A stretch of 64,000 nt of DNA from Cercophora sp. LCS_1. Its lineage: Eukaryota > Ascomycota > Sordariomycetes > Sordariales > Lasiosphaeriaceae. The stretch covers positions 248,001-312,000 of the forward strand of contig JAPZLL010000013.1 in the NCBI GenBank assembly GCA_036250225.1, given 5' to 3'. Within the stretch, counting starts at the first letter, position 1. Each line of letters starts with the position of its first letter. Made by a program: the position numbers and the translations under genes. Positions 1-9,458 of the stretch are shown piece after piece. Below the pieces are notes generated by a model. It saw only the letters and a list, made by a program, of their open reading frames with translations, had not been told where the DNA came from and did no database searches.

Positions 1-895
1 CCTCGAAACGGGGCTCAAAGACGATCTGAGTGGAGCCACCGCCGAGATCAAAGACAGCCGCAGTTTCGCTGTGGTCGGGGCCGCCAATCTTGCCGAGGAG
101 GTAGTTGGTGGTAATCCACGCGTAGACGCCCTCGTCGGAGCCGTCCATGATAGCGACACCGCCCTCCTCCTCGGAGACGACCGGGAAGGGGAACTTGCTC
201 TCCAAACGATTACGAACCGCGGCGAGAATCTTGTCGCTCTTCTCCTTGCCAATGAGGCGCAGACCAGCCGTCGCCTTCACAGCGATGGGAGTGCAAGCCT
301 TCAGCTTGGCGGGAACCTTGTCCATGGCCGCCTGCAAGAGGGGATCCAAGCTCTTCGCCGCGGCCTCGGGGTCGTCCTTGTACGCGCTCAGTCCACTGCT
401 CTGTCCCTCAATCTTCTCGGTCTGCTTGAACAACTCATCCTCCAATTCAGGGGTAGGACCGCAGTTGTTGAACTTGTAGACGTGGATACGCGAACCCGTG
501 CTGCCAGCATCAATCATGAGGACATACTGCACAATTGGTTTCTCCTTAGAAAACGACCTCGTGCAGCGATCGGTGCCATATGAGGAATCCGAGGGTACTT
601 GTCCTTGGCCGCCTACGTCCTTGTGAGCACCAATGCCAGCCGCGCCACTGGAAGAGAACCTACCGCCACTGTAGATGTCGACGCCGGAGGGCGAAAAGTA
701 GAAGAACAAGACAAAGACGACGAAGATGATAGCTCCGGTCTTGAGATAGCGCGCCCGCTGCGACTGAGTAACCCAGGCAGAGTGCATCCTGGCGAAAAGG
801 CCGGCTTCGCGGCCGTGCTCGTCGTAGCGGTCGGGCTTCTCGTGCGGATCGCGGGCAACTTGCTTTGTCGGCAACGAAACTGAGGTGCGCCGCAT
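1..895 (-). CDS. GDA1: Golgi guanosine/nucleoside diphosphatase, 5' part (GDA1/CD39 family), cut by window edge
   Basis: About 298 codons read without a break from the ATG at 893-895 to the window edge, so the C-terminus is missing. An in-frame stop lies upstream of this ATG and no other ATG lies between. Seen: a single membrane segment near residues 53-70 (TGAIIFVVFVLFF) that fits a type II Golgi protein, then the apyrase conserved regions in order: DAGSTGSR near residue 130, ATAGLR, a SEEEG/GVYAW region and DLGGGSTQI. This order defines the GDA1/CD39 family. Known role: the enzyme hydrolyses GDP to GMP in the Golgi lumen, allowing GDP-mannose import for glycosylation. Assignment to GDA1 rather than the apyrase YND1 rests on the single N-terminal anchor and is likely but not proven. 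Confidence 0.93.
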   Translation of the reverse strand, partial: MRRTSVSLPTKQVARDPHEKPDRYDEHGREAGLFARMHSAWVTQSQRARYLKTGAIIFVVFVLFFYFSPSGVDIYSGGRFSSSGAAGIGAHKDVGGQGQVPSDSSYGTDRCTRSFSKEKPIVQYVLMIDAGSTGSRIHVYKFNNCGPTPELEDELFKQTEKIEGQSSGLSAYKDDPEAAAKSLDPLLQAAMDKVPAKLKACTPIAVKATAGLRLIGKEKSDKILAAVRNRLESKFPFPVVSEEEGGVAIMDGSDEGVYAWITTNYLLGKIGGPDHSETAAVFDLGGGSTQIVFEPRFE

Positions 896-1658
896 AGGGA
901 GGAGGATTGGGCTGCTTGACTGTGAAGCCAGCAAGCTGCGGGTGGGCAAAACGGATTTCGTTCAGCAGTCGCGGGGGGGTATCCCAAATCAGTCAGATAG
1001 ACTTTCCAATTGAGGATCTTCGCCGGTTGGACATGCCACGCGCGCAAATGTGCCGAACGGCGGAAAGGGGGTTAACGAGAGTCGGGAAATAACACGAAAA
1101 CTGAAATCAAGACATCTATCGCCTTTGCTCGCCGTCGACGTGGTCTCTCCCGAAATGGTTGGAAAAAGGGGTGAAGATGAAAAGCAGAAATAAAAATTAT
1201 GGGGGAGCGACGGGAGTTCAGCCCCTGGCCAAAGTGTCCTCCTTTCGGGACGCGCCAAGAGCCGATTTGGCTGTAGCGTGCGTCGAGGATCCCTGCTCTT
1301 TAGTAACAAGTACCGGATACACGCAATGAAGCGACACACGTCGAGCCTTTGGTGCACAGAAGAATGAACGGGGAAATTCGCTCAGCTTTGAGTATTGGAT
1401 GTTTTTGTGCAATTGGTTCATGTAAACTTTGAAGGCTCAGCGGATGTGGTGGATTATAGATGGGCGTGAAGGTTGAGACAGTCGGTTCCTCGGTACTTGT
1501 CCTTATGACGTTCGGCCATCTTCCAGAACCTCGCCTCGTCACCATGGCTGCCTCTCGCAACAAACACAATAAAAGGTGCTTGTCGCTATCAGTAAACTTC
1601 TAGCGCACGCCCCGCATTCGCATACACCCTCACGGCCCAGACACATTCAACATTCAGG
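896..1658. promoter_or_regulatory. Divergent intergenic region between GDA1 and the PPPDE gene
   Basis: This stretch of about 760 bp lies between two divergently transcribed genes and should hold both promoters. I see no coding segment with family resemblance, no repeat and no convincing TATA box. Confidence 0.5.
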
Positions 1659-3518
1659 ATGGACGTCCATCTGCTGGTCTACGACCTCTCGCGAGGCATG
1701 GCTCGTCAAATGTCAGCGGGGCTCCTTGGGTTCCAGCTTGACGCCATCTACCATACCGCTATCAAGCTGCGAGGGCGCGAATATGTATACGACGGGAGTA
1801 TAGTCTCCATAGTCCCCGGCTCTTCCCACTTGGGACAACCAATGCAAGAAATCCTGCTTGGCCGGACAGAACGTGAGGCTTTCGGTCATCGGCTGAAGTT
1901 GAAGGAACAAACGACTGACGCCACTGGCAGTGCCCATGGACGTGATCGAGGAGTATCTCGACTCACTCCGGGAGATTTACACGGTAGAGGCCTACAACCT
2001 ATGGAAACACAACTGCAATAACTTTTCGAATGACTTAGCCATGTTCCTCCTTGGCAGGGGAATCCCTTCCCACATCACCAACATGCCCCAGGCAGTTCTG
2101 TTTGCATCCCCGCCCGATCGCCACGGCATCCACTGACACGAAACAGCGATTCCCCCTTTGGCCAGATGCTCATGCCCATGCTGGATCAGCAGATCAACGC
2201 GAGCAGACGGGGCGGCGGTATCCTCGGCATTCAGGACACCCCTGGCAGCACTGTCAAGCCGAAGAGCGACTTGCACCACCACGAAGCCAAGGTGCAACAC
2301 ATCACCAACCTCACCCAGCTAGACCAGACGCTCAAAAAGTTCGACCACGCCTGCGCCGTCGTCTTCTTCACCTCAGCGACCTGTCCCCCATGCAAAATGT
2401 TGTATCCCCTCTATGATCAACTCGCAGCAGAAGTCGGCGACAAGGGCGTCCTCATCAAAGTCGATGTCTCTCACGCCCGCGATGTCGGCATGCGCTACCA
2501 AGTCTCGGCAACCCCGACATTCATCACGTTCCTCAAAGGCAAACAAGAAGAACGCTGGAGCGGCGCCGACCAGGCCCGTCTCCGAGGCACCACCCAACTC
2601 CTTGTCCAGATGGCCTTCCCTCCGCACCCTCATCAAGCGCTCAACCTCCCAACCGTCTCCAACCCCTCGGCCAAACCCGTCCTCTTCGCCAAAATCCCTC
2701 CCCTCCCTAAACTCCTCGCAAAGATGGGCCCTACCGCCTCTGACCCAGCAGTTGAAACCCTCAAAACCTTTCTCGAGGCCCGCACCGCCTCCGGCCCGGC
2801 CGAAGCTCCCCTCCCTGACCTGATCCCCTTCACAACCCTCCTCGTCAGTTCCCTGACCACGCTCCCACCCGATACCCTCTTCACGATCGTCGACCTAGCC
2901 CGCTGCGCCCTCATCGACCCGCGCGTAAGCGGCCTCCTGGCCGAAGAGCCCTCGCATTCCACCGTCACAACCCTCCTCACACACGTCAACACCCTCTCAG
3001 CCAAAAACGCCCTCCCCTACGCCCTCCGCCTCGTCACCCTCCAACTAGCATGCAACCTCTTCTCCTCCGCCCTCTACGCCGACCAAGTCCTCCTCCATCC
3101 GGCCCTCCGCACAGCAACCACCCAACTCATCTCGTCCAGTTTCCTCGACGAGTCCCACGCCAACGTGCGCGTAGCAGCCGCTTCCCTGCTCTTCAACGTC
3201 TCGCTAGCAAACAGCGCAAAGCGCATCGAAGGACCGGGGGACGCACTACCCGAAGAAGACCAGGTGGAACTTGCCGCTTCGGTGCTGGAAACCATCAGCC
3301 AGGAGGAGGCGTCAACAGAGGCGTTGGAGGGTATGTTGCTTGCGTTGGGACGCTTGGTGTACCGCGCGTCGTTGGACGGGGACTTGGTCGCGTTGCTGAG
3401 GACGATGGATGCAAAGGATACGGTACTAGAGAAGGGTAAGAACAAGGCGTTTTCGGGGATGAGATTGATCAAGGAGGTTGGGGGCGAGTTGTTGGGGACG
3501 GGGTTGGCGAGGCCGTAG
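1659..3518 (+). CDS. PPPDE (DeSI-type) peptidase - thioredoxin - PUL domain fusion protein
   Basis: Three exons: 1659-1872, 1931-2099, 2147-3518 (584 aa). Introns of 58 and 47 bp have GT..AG ends and restore a continuous protein. Domains in order: an N-terminal PPPDE fold with the candidate catalytic His32 (YHTAI) and Cys100 (HNCNNF); a thioredoxin fold with the redox motif CPPC at about residues 207-210; and a C-terminal helical part of about 270 residues that resembles the PUL domain. Known: PPPDE proteins remove SUMO or ubiquitin, and PUL domains bind the Cdc48/p97 AAA ATPase. Inference: a cytosolic or nuclear deconjugating enzyme linked to Cdc48 and redox state. The start is the first ATG in front of the PPPDE core. 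The gene runs convergently with the kinesin gene. Confidence 0.9.
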
Positions 3519-4065
3519 ACGCCGATACCGTGCATTCTAGAGGCTGGATCGGTTCCGGAGTTTGGCGTTTGGCCAGAAGTTACAGGGCTGTTGTTTGGGA
3601 TCATCATGGCGGTAGGAGAGAGATGTGCTCTTCTGCGCTGAATTCTACGCTCTTGTTTTTCTCCGTAAAATGTGTCACTTGCTGCTTCGCATGATCCTCC
3701 AAGACTCCCTCCCTACCAACCAACCCCTGCGCGCTCCAGGTTTTCCAGCAGAGCGGGTGGGATAGCAACTGTTTCTTGTCACTTCAAGTCCCTTTCAACA
3801 CACACACACACACACACATAATCACAAACACAAAAGTAACCCAACATTCCATGCTATGCTATGCTAAGATCCATATCCAGCGTCATATCGTCATGTCCGC
3901 ACGCACGCACGCATGCAAAGGCAAGGTACGCAAACAAGAATAGCCGTACCGTGCCTACAAAAACCTCAAACTCCTCGCCACCCAACCTTTTTGCGCAAAC
4001 ACAAACAGACAGACAGACCACCATTTCTCTCTCTCACACACACACCCTTTCCCGCCTTACTCGCC
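3519..4065. other. Convergent 3' region between the PPPDE-PUL and kinesin genes
   Basis: Both neighbours end here, so this should be 3' UTR and terminator sequence. It holds a (CA)10 run at 3799-3818 and several shorter CA/CT-rich runs near 4020-4050. No gene is seen. Confidence 0.55.
3799..3818. repeat. (CA)10 microsatellite
   Basis: Ten uninterrupted CA units are visible downstream of the PPPDE-PUL stop codon. Confidence 0.95.
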
Positions 4066-5959
4066 CTATCTCAGATTCAAGATATCAGCCAACGTCTTCC
4101 TCTTCGGCCCATCAATCGGCCAAAACCGCTTCTTATCATCCTGCAACTTCCTCTTCAGCAACCTGACCTCGTCCAACAGTTGGTTGGTAGCCTCCTGCGT
4201 CTCCTCGGCCTCACGATCCAGCCTCTCATACTCGGCATCTTCGTCCCACTCGTCCTCGGTGGTTTCGTACTCGTCCTCTTTAACCTCTGCACTACCCTTG
4301 CCTTCCGCGTTGGCATTCTCCTTATCCCTCTCGTCAGCATCCACTTCCACCTCCTTGACGGCAACCGCAGGGATCGGATTCCGCAGACTCTCAAGCGCCA
4401 GCTTGAGGTGCAGCCGTAGCGCCTCGTTCTCCATCTCCAGACTGCGGATCTTGCCCTCGGCCACCATTGTGCGTTCCTCCATAGCTTGTTGCAAGGTTTT
4501 GACGCGTTCTTGGTACTCCTCCAGCCGCTCTTCCGCCTCGCGGGCGTCCTTTTCCCGACGACGGCTGTCGCCTACCACGAGCTGGAGCATGCGGATTTCC
4601 TCGGCCATGGCGGCTATCTGGGCGTCGCGCTGGGCGGCGCTGATGCTGTCCTGGTTGACCACGGCGCGGGTGCGGATGCGCTTGGCTTGGTCTGCGTAGC
4701 GCAGGGTGGAGAGCGTCTCCTCGTAGTCGGAGGGGGCGATGCAGGCGATCATGGCCGTCTTGGAGTTGCCGCCCAGGGAGTCTTTGAGGAGCCAGGTTAG
4801 GATACTGTCGCGGTAAGGGACTACCGAGTTGGAGGTGCCAGAACGGGATTTGGATTTCTTCTGGGGATCGGCGAGGGCGGCGATAACTCGGCCGAGGGTG
4901 GTCAGGGACTTGTTGATGTTGCTGCCCTCGCGCAGGCGCGCGCCTGTTGCCTCGGTCGATTTGGCACGCTCAGAACCGGCGAGATCGACGAGGCGGATCC
5001 GACTGCTTCGTTCGGTGGTCTCGTCGGTGTGAGGATCGTGGTGAATCTGCTTGAGCATGATGGTGAAGACGGCGTGGCTGCGGGAGGATGTGTCGTTCAT
5101 CTTGGTCGATGCTACGGTGCGGTTGTTGTCGCCGTTGGTCATGTGTCGCAGGATCTCGTTGATGTTGCGAACGGGGACTTCGGTAAGGTCTTTGACGTAG
5201 GGCCCTTCGGTCGGCGATTCGCGGATCTTGAGGTAGTACGGCGGTTGGCCCGCGACGACGGGCACGAGGAGGTCGCGAACATGCTCGTTGTAGACCTCAA
5301 AGTAGCTTACGCGCACGTTGTAGCTGATGTTAGGTGTCTCCTCCTGGGCCGCAGCGATGCGCTCGAACAGATCCTCGCAGGTTCGGGGGATCAGGCCTGG
5401 GTAGTCCGGGGTGCCCATCATCGTGTACGACTTACCCGAGCCCGTTTGGCCGTAGGCGAAGATGCATGTGTGGTAGCCCTCAAAGTTGTGGTCGAGGAAC
5501 TCCTCCCCCAAACTGTCGTAGACATCTTCCTGGGTGGCGTAGTGCGCGTCCCGGGTATCATGGCTCCAGAAGCTGTTGTCAAAGGTAAACGACTTCTCCT
5601 CCACAACCTTGCGGGACCTGGCGCGGGCATTGGCTGGGTCGGTATCGTTGGGAACAAGTAGTGTTGTTTTTTGTGTGGCAGGATCCATTCGAATGAGACA
5701 TTCCGCATCGCGCTCGCGCTCTAAATCAGGCAGTCAGCAAGTCGCTTTGTCGGGATCCGAATTGGAAGAACATACCGCGAGGTAGGAAGGCGCGCACGCG
5801 CACAACCACCTTGACATTCCCGCCCGGATTCATTCTTGCGTGGGGAGGAACGGTTCCATCTCGTGATCGCAAGGATGGTGTTGAAGCCGAAGAGCGGATG
5901 GAGCGGTGCGGCACGCCGGCAACAGAGCTGCGCGACGGAGACTGGATTGGTGTCGGCAT
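4066..5959 (-). CDS. Short kinesin-3-like motor protein
   Basis: Two exons: 5776-5959 and 4066-5720, with a 55-bp intron at 5721-5775; 612 aa from the ATG at 5957-5959. Another in-frame ATG at 6044-6046 would add 29 residues. Seen: the motor start VKVVVRVRAFLPRE, the P-loop GQTGSGKS at about residues 152-159, switch I NDTSSRSHAVF and switch II LVDLAGSERAKST. After the motor come a neck and coiled coil, an acidic Glu/Asp segment and a basic tail ending NLR. The protein stops there, with no FHA, PH or long tail, so it is much shorter than Unc104-type kinesin-3. Known: kinesins use ATP to walk on microtubules. The exact cargo cannot be told from the sequence. Confidence 0.92.
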
Positions 5960-6408
5960 GAGGCGCGGGTCCAGTGCGGCTTTGGTCAGTGACTCTTTGA
6001 TTTCGGCAATGAGGGTGTCACGCCGGGCTTGGAGATGGTAGAACATGCACCTCCGGAGGTTGGCGGTGACGGCGGTAGTTAGCGCCGACCCTAGCCCTGG
6101 CAATTGTTTACTTTGTCCAACGTGGGGCAGTTGCTAGGGTGAAGCTGGGAGGCGCCAAGCCGGAAAGAAGCGTGCAAGGGGCTGCTTAGGTGCAAGGTGC
6201 CCAATTCCTAGTGAAGGCTTCGCAAATCAGATGGCTCTTTCTTTTCGTGATGCGCAGGAAGCTCAGTGTCGATTGACGTGTCACCAGTCGGCTCAGTAAA
6301 CAACAAAATGAAGGTGCAAACGCGGTCGGACATCTGCAGGCACACAAACGCGATTGACATGGCAGCTGGAATGCCAAGATCGGAGACACGGGAAGCTGTC
6401 AGCGAACC
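5960..6408. other. 5' region of the kinesin gene and boundary of the accessory island
   Basis: The kinesin reading frame stays open to about 6103, so the leader may extend there. Beyond that I see no gene. The region separates core genes on the left from the decayed island on the right. Confidence 0.4.
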
Positions 6409-6861
6409 CTAACTCGGGCTTCTGGAAGCAACGTCATTCCGTCTCAGTGATGAACCCTCCTCCTTCATAAGAGTCCAGTCTGTATCCATAACTAATCCAG
6501 TGGGCTTTGTGGGACTCCCAGAGCTTTCTTTCCCACTGTTGTAAAAGAGACAGTAAGACAATTCCGCTTCGCTATCACCAGGGTTCCCCGCTGAGATTCG
6601 CAGCGCATGCTTGATGTCAGCAAGGGCCAAAGTTATCCTTCCTCGATCCCCCGATGAATCGTGAAGCAACTCGCCTGATACCAAATCATTTCTTTCCATG
6701 TCTGTCTCATTTCTTTTCGCCATGAATGTATCCGCTTCATCGAAGAGAAGAACCGCCCCGGGATGCCTCGTACCAGCGGTCATCGTCTTGCCACTCTCAG
6801 GTGGTCGATCCAGAAGAAACACAAGGCCTTTACCCTCATTCGGGAAAGAGGCGACAAAGGT
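6409..6861 (-). pseudogene. Internally deleted AAA+ ATPase fragment
   Basis: On the minus strand the frame reads TFVASFPNEGKGLVFLLD, then a degenerate Walker A (PPESGKTMTA), and at once GAVLLFDEADTFMAKRNETD, which is a Walker B (LLFDEAD) followed by the usual R-N-E-x-D stretch. In intact relatives about 50 residues lie between Walker A and Walker B; here they are missing. A further jump leads to a C-terminal-like segment with ITLALADIKHALRIS. The consensus GPPGTGKT has become RPPESGKT, so nucleotide binding is doubtful. It belongs to the same broad family as the copy at 11.0-12.1 kb. It is called a pseudogene because of the internal loss; a very short intact protein cannot be excluded. Confidence 0.7.
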
Positions 6862-7363
6862 TTGCTCTTATAACGACTGAGCCAAGACGGTAAAGCTGCT
6901 TCAGACCCTGTTCCGTCTGCGGGAATCTAAACCCAGACGGGCCAGCCAGACAAATACTTTGTGGAGCTTGCCTCACTCTACGATCGGATTATTCAAATCC
7001 TCAACCATTCCCTGTACGAATTTGTCGTCAGTCCTCTCAGAGTCCCTGGAGCCGACTCGCTCTCTTCAAGTCCTTCATTATAAGGGAATAGATGCTCCTC
7101 TCCGAAACTCGAAGAGGTGGGATTGGCTCAACAAGCGGCGGGGGGATTACCCGAGCCTTCCAAGCAACCTTTCAAGCTCGCCTTCAGACATGGGAGGTCC
7201 TCACGGTTCAGTCTAGGGAACGATATCGATGCCTGGCCCGTTTCAGAGACACGGCTCTTCAAGGAGAGGGCGGTGGTTAGCCTGGACGCTAACCGCGATC
7301 CCAACTTGGGTCTACTCTCCAGAGTAGAGAAGACCAGCGAGGGGCATCTTGCATTTCGCGACC
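6862..7363. other. No recognisable gene
   Basis: About 500 bp inside the accessory island with no conserved coding signal. It contains an interrupted palindrome at 7311-7328 (8-nt arms TCTACTCT/AGAGTAGA, spacer CC). Confidence 0.4.
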
Positions 7364-8230
7364 ATGCTCGGACAAAGAAGGTATATCCCGACGCTCTGGC
7401 TGGTTAACAGCAGCGGGTGTCCTCATCCTCGTGGACTAGGTGTCGGCTTCATCGCCAAAGACATGATAACAGGCGTCGATCCATTCAACATAAGTATGTT
7501 CTGCTGGGGTTTGGGCCCCTTCTTGCTTGTGGTTGTCAAAGCTATCCGGGTGGAGAGCAGCCCCTGGAAAGACTTCCTACGGGGCGTTTTACCCTGTCGT
7601 CGATCGGTGAGCGAAATCGTGGGAGTAGATCCTTCCCGCTATCCTCCTTCGGCTGAACAACCAGGTCAACCTACAGACCCGGGGCACATACAACCAATTC
7701 TTCCGCCGCCATTCGGCCTGTGCAGGCTTCTTCATCCATATTCCGTTTCATAGCTCAGCGGCCATGGAGGGCGGGATGATATCCGTCAAAGTCCTTTTCG
7801 AACTCTGGCCCGATCCCGGTCTTCCTATCGACACACTCATGGGTCGATTTCAACGCCGCTCAGGAAAACACGCCTTACAAGGTCCATGCCTACTGCTATG
7901 TCAGCACCCATCCGCCTTTGTACAGGGGTCTGCCGTGTTGTCGCGTGATGATGAAGAGAACGATCAGATCTACGTGTCATGGGTCCTTGGCGTCTTTGAG
8001 CAGAGCTGCTACTTTTCTAGCCAGCGTGGGCGATCAATCGGATGGCATTGAGTGTCTTCAAGCGAGAGGCGTGGATAGAAATGGGCATTGCAACCCACTG
8101 CGGACACATGTGGGGTGGTGGCTTTGTGGCAATGTTTATTCAGACCCCGATTGGGAATTCGTCAAAGGGGCTGCCAGCCAGCCCACCCGCGCCCCCAATT
8201 CCGGACCCTTTTCGCCCTGAGACGAATTGA
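7364..8230 (+). pseudogene. Decayed gene of unknown, possibly membrane-associated, protein family
   Basis: Protein-like segments appear on the plus strand but switch frame: TAAGVLILVD then VGFIAKDMITGVDPFNISMFCW and FLLVVVKAIRVES near 7400-7560; CRRSVSEIVGV near 7590; LLRLNNQVNLQTRGTYNQF through SSAAMEGGMISVKVLFEL near 7640-7805; TPYKVHAYCYVSTHPPLY near 7870-7920; and QIYVSWVLGVFEQ near 7965. At least one change near 7435 is a single-base frame shift with an in-frame TAG beside it, too short a gap for an intron. The segments are hydrophobic at the start and then mixed. I do not recognise the family. A multi-exon gene with a few sequence errors is the alternative. Confidence 0.45.
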
Positions 8231-8727
8231 TCTCTCCTCTTCTGCCCGTTACATGCGAGCCCATATTCCGGCATGCACTCAAGAGAAAATTGAAGGGTCA
8301 GGTTCGAACGGTGGGGCGGTTTTATGAGCGTCTAGGGAATGGTCCTTGGGCTACAGGTTCGGTCGGCGACTCCCCCTTCCCATCCACTTCCTGAGACGAA
8401 GCTAGGAAGCGTCCAGCAAGCGACAACCACGCATTCTGCCCTATTCAGCGCCCCTATCTCAGCCACTTCGCAACGTCTTAGTTCTTCCGTGTTCCGCGAT
8501 CGCGTCTTGAAAGACGGCCAGACACCCCGCCGCAATGAACAAGGAAAGGGAAATAAGAACCGATGGACATGCCGCTGACTGACGGCAAAGGACTCTTGGC
8601 TCCTTGTAGACACTCCTTTGACCTGTTCAACCCAACAAACTCGTATTGGACATTTATCATCTTGGCAAGCCCCGGCCTCCTTCCGCTCCTTGGACGCTTC
8701 CCACTAACAGCTTCCGAACAGACCAAC
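8231..8727. other. Upstream region of the UstYa-like gene
   Basis: The plus-strand frame of the next gene stays open upstream to 8563, but the added residues show no family resemblance, so this is taken as promoter and leader. Nothing else is seen. Confidence 0.4.
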
Positions 8728-9423
8728 ATGTTTTCCTTCTTGAGGAAGGATCGACACATCCAACTATACTCGCCGGTTGAGGAATGTGGCCTTCCTCCGA
8801 TCGACACCGAGATCAAGGAGCAAAAGCCCACAAAATGGCAGGCTTTCTGCACCATCGCGCCGTATCTGGCGATGTTCTCAACGGTGATCGTGGCGCTGGC
8901 ATGTCTCAGTATGGTCTTCTTTCTGAAATCCAGCTCGAACCTGCCACGCAGCCACGACTACTTCAGAATCATGGTTCAACCCTGCGGCACCACACCCTCC
9001 GAAGCACGAGCTAAGGGCTGCAAATTCGACGTCAACTCTTTCTCCTGGCTCCCGCCAGACTGTTACGATGAGGGGCTCAGCGATGACGTCGACGCGCGAA
9101 ACGCATGGACATGGTGGCTCGACGAGAACGGCACCATCCCCCTCAGTCACGACGAGGCAGCCAAGGGCGAAACTAAGGAGGTGTATGTGAACTGGAAGGA
9201 TCACCTGAAGCATTGCACCGTCATGTGGAGGCGCATGCATCGTGTGTTGTTGAAGCTCGAGGAAAAGGGGCGGGGTGGGATCGACAGCTATCTGGACAGG
9301 TATCATCACACCCTGCATTGCGAGAAGATGCTTGTAGGGCAGGAGCAATACGCCCCAGAGGAGGTGAACACGATCATCAAGGCCAAGTACCCAGATTGCA
9401 GGGTCCTAGGGGCTGATTTGTAG
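8728..9423 (+). CDS. UstYa-like / DUF3328 single-pass membrane protein
   Basis: Intronless, 231 aa. The ATG at 8728 places about 42 residues before a single membrane helix (about residues 43-66). After it come CGTTPSEARAKGCKFD and WLPPDCYD, and then two HxxHC motifs: HLKHC at 159-163 and HTLHC at 194-198. Two HxxHC motifs after one membrane segment are the mark of the UstYa/DUF3328 family. Known: some members are oxidases that cyclise ribosomal peptides (ustiloxin, asperipin); most are uncharacterised. It is the only intact gene in the 6.4-12.2 kb island, and no peptide-precursor, tyrosinase or UstF-like gene lies beside it, so the substrate is unknown. An earlier in-frame ATG at 8563 is possible but less likely. 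Confidence 0.8.
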   Translation: MFSFLRKDRHIQLYSPVEECGLPPIDTEIKEQKPTKWQAFCTIAPYLAMFSTVIVALACLSMVFFLKSSSNLPRSHDYFRIMVQPCGTTPSEARAKGCKFDVNSFSWLPPDCYDEGLSDDVDARNAWTWWLDENGTIPLSHDEAAKGETKEVYVNWKDHLKHCTVMWRRMHRVLLKLEEKGRGGIDSYLDRYHHTLHCEKMLVGQEQYAPEEVNTIIKAKYPDCRVLGADL

Positions 9424-9458
9424 CGGTGAAATTGAGAGACTTTTGCGTTTAGTTTTTG

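Noticed and set aside
6044..6103. Longer N-terminus for the kinesin
   Set aside because: The frame is open to 6103, but the first codon there is TTG. ATG at 6044-6046 is possible; the ATG at 5957-5959 was preferred because it starts a typical Ser/Pro-rich kinesin head extension.
8563..8727. N-terminal extension of the UstYa-like protein
   Set aside because: It would put about 97 residues before the membrane helix, while family members usually have a short cytosolic N-terminus.
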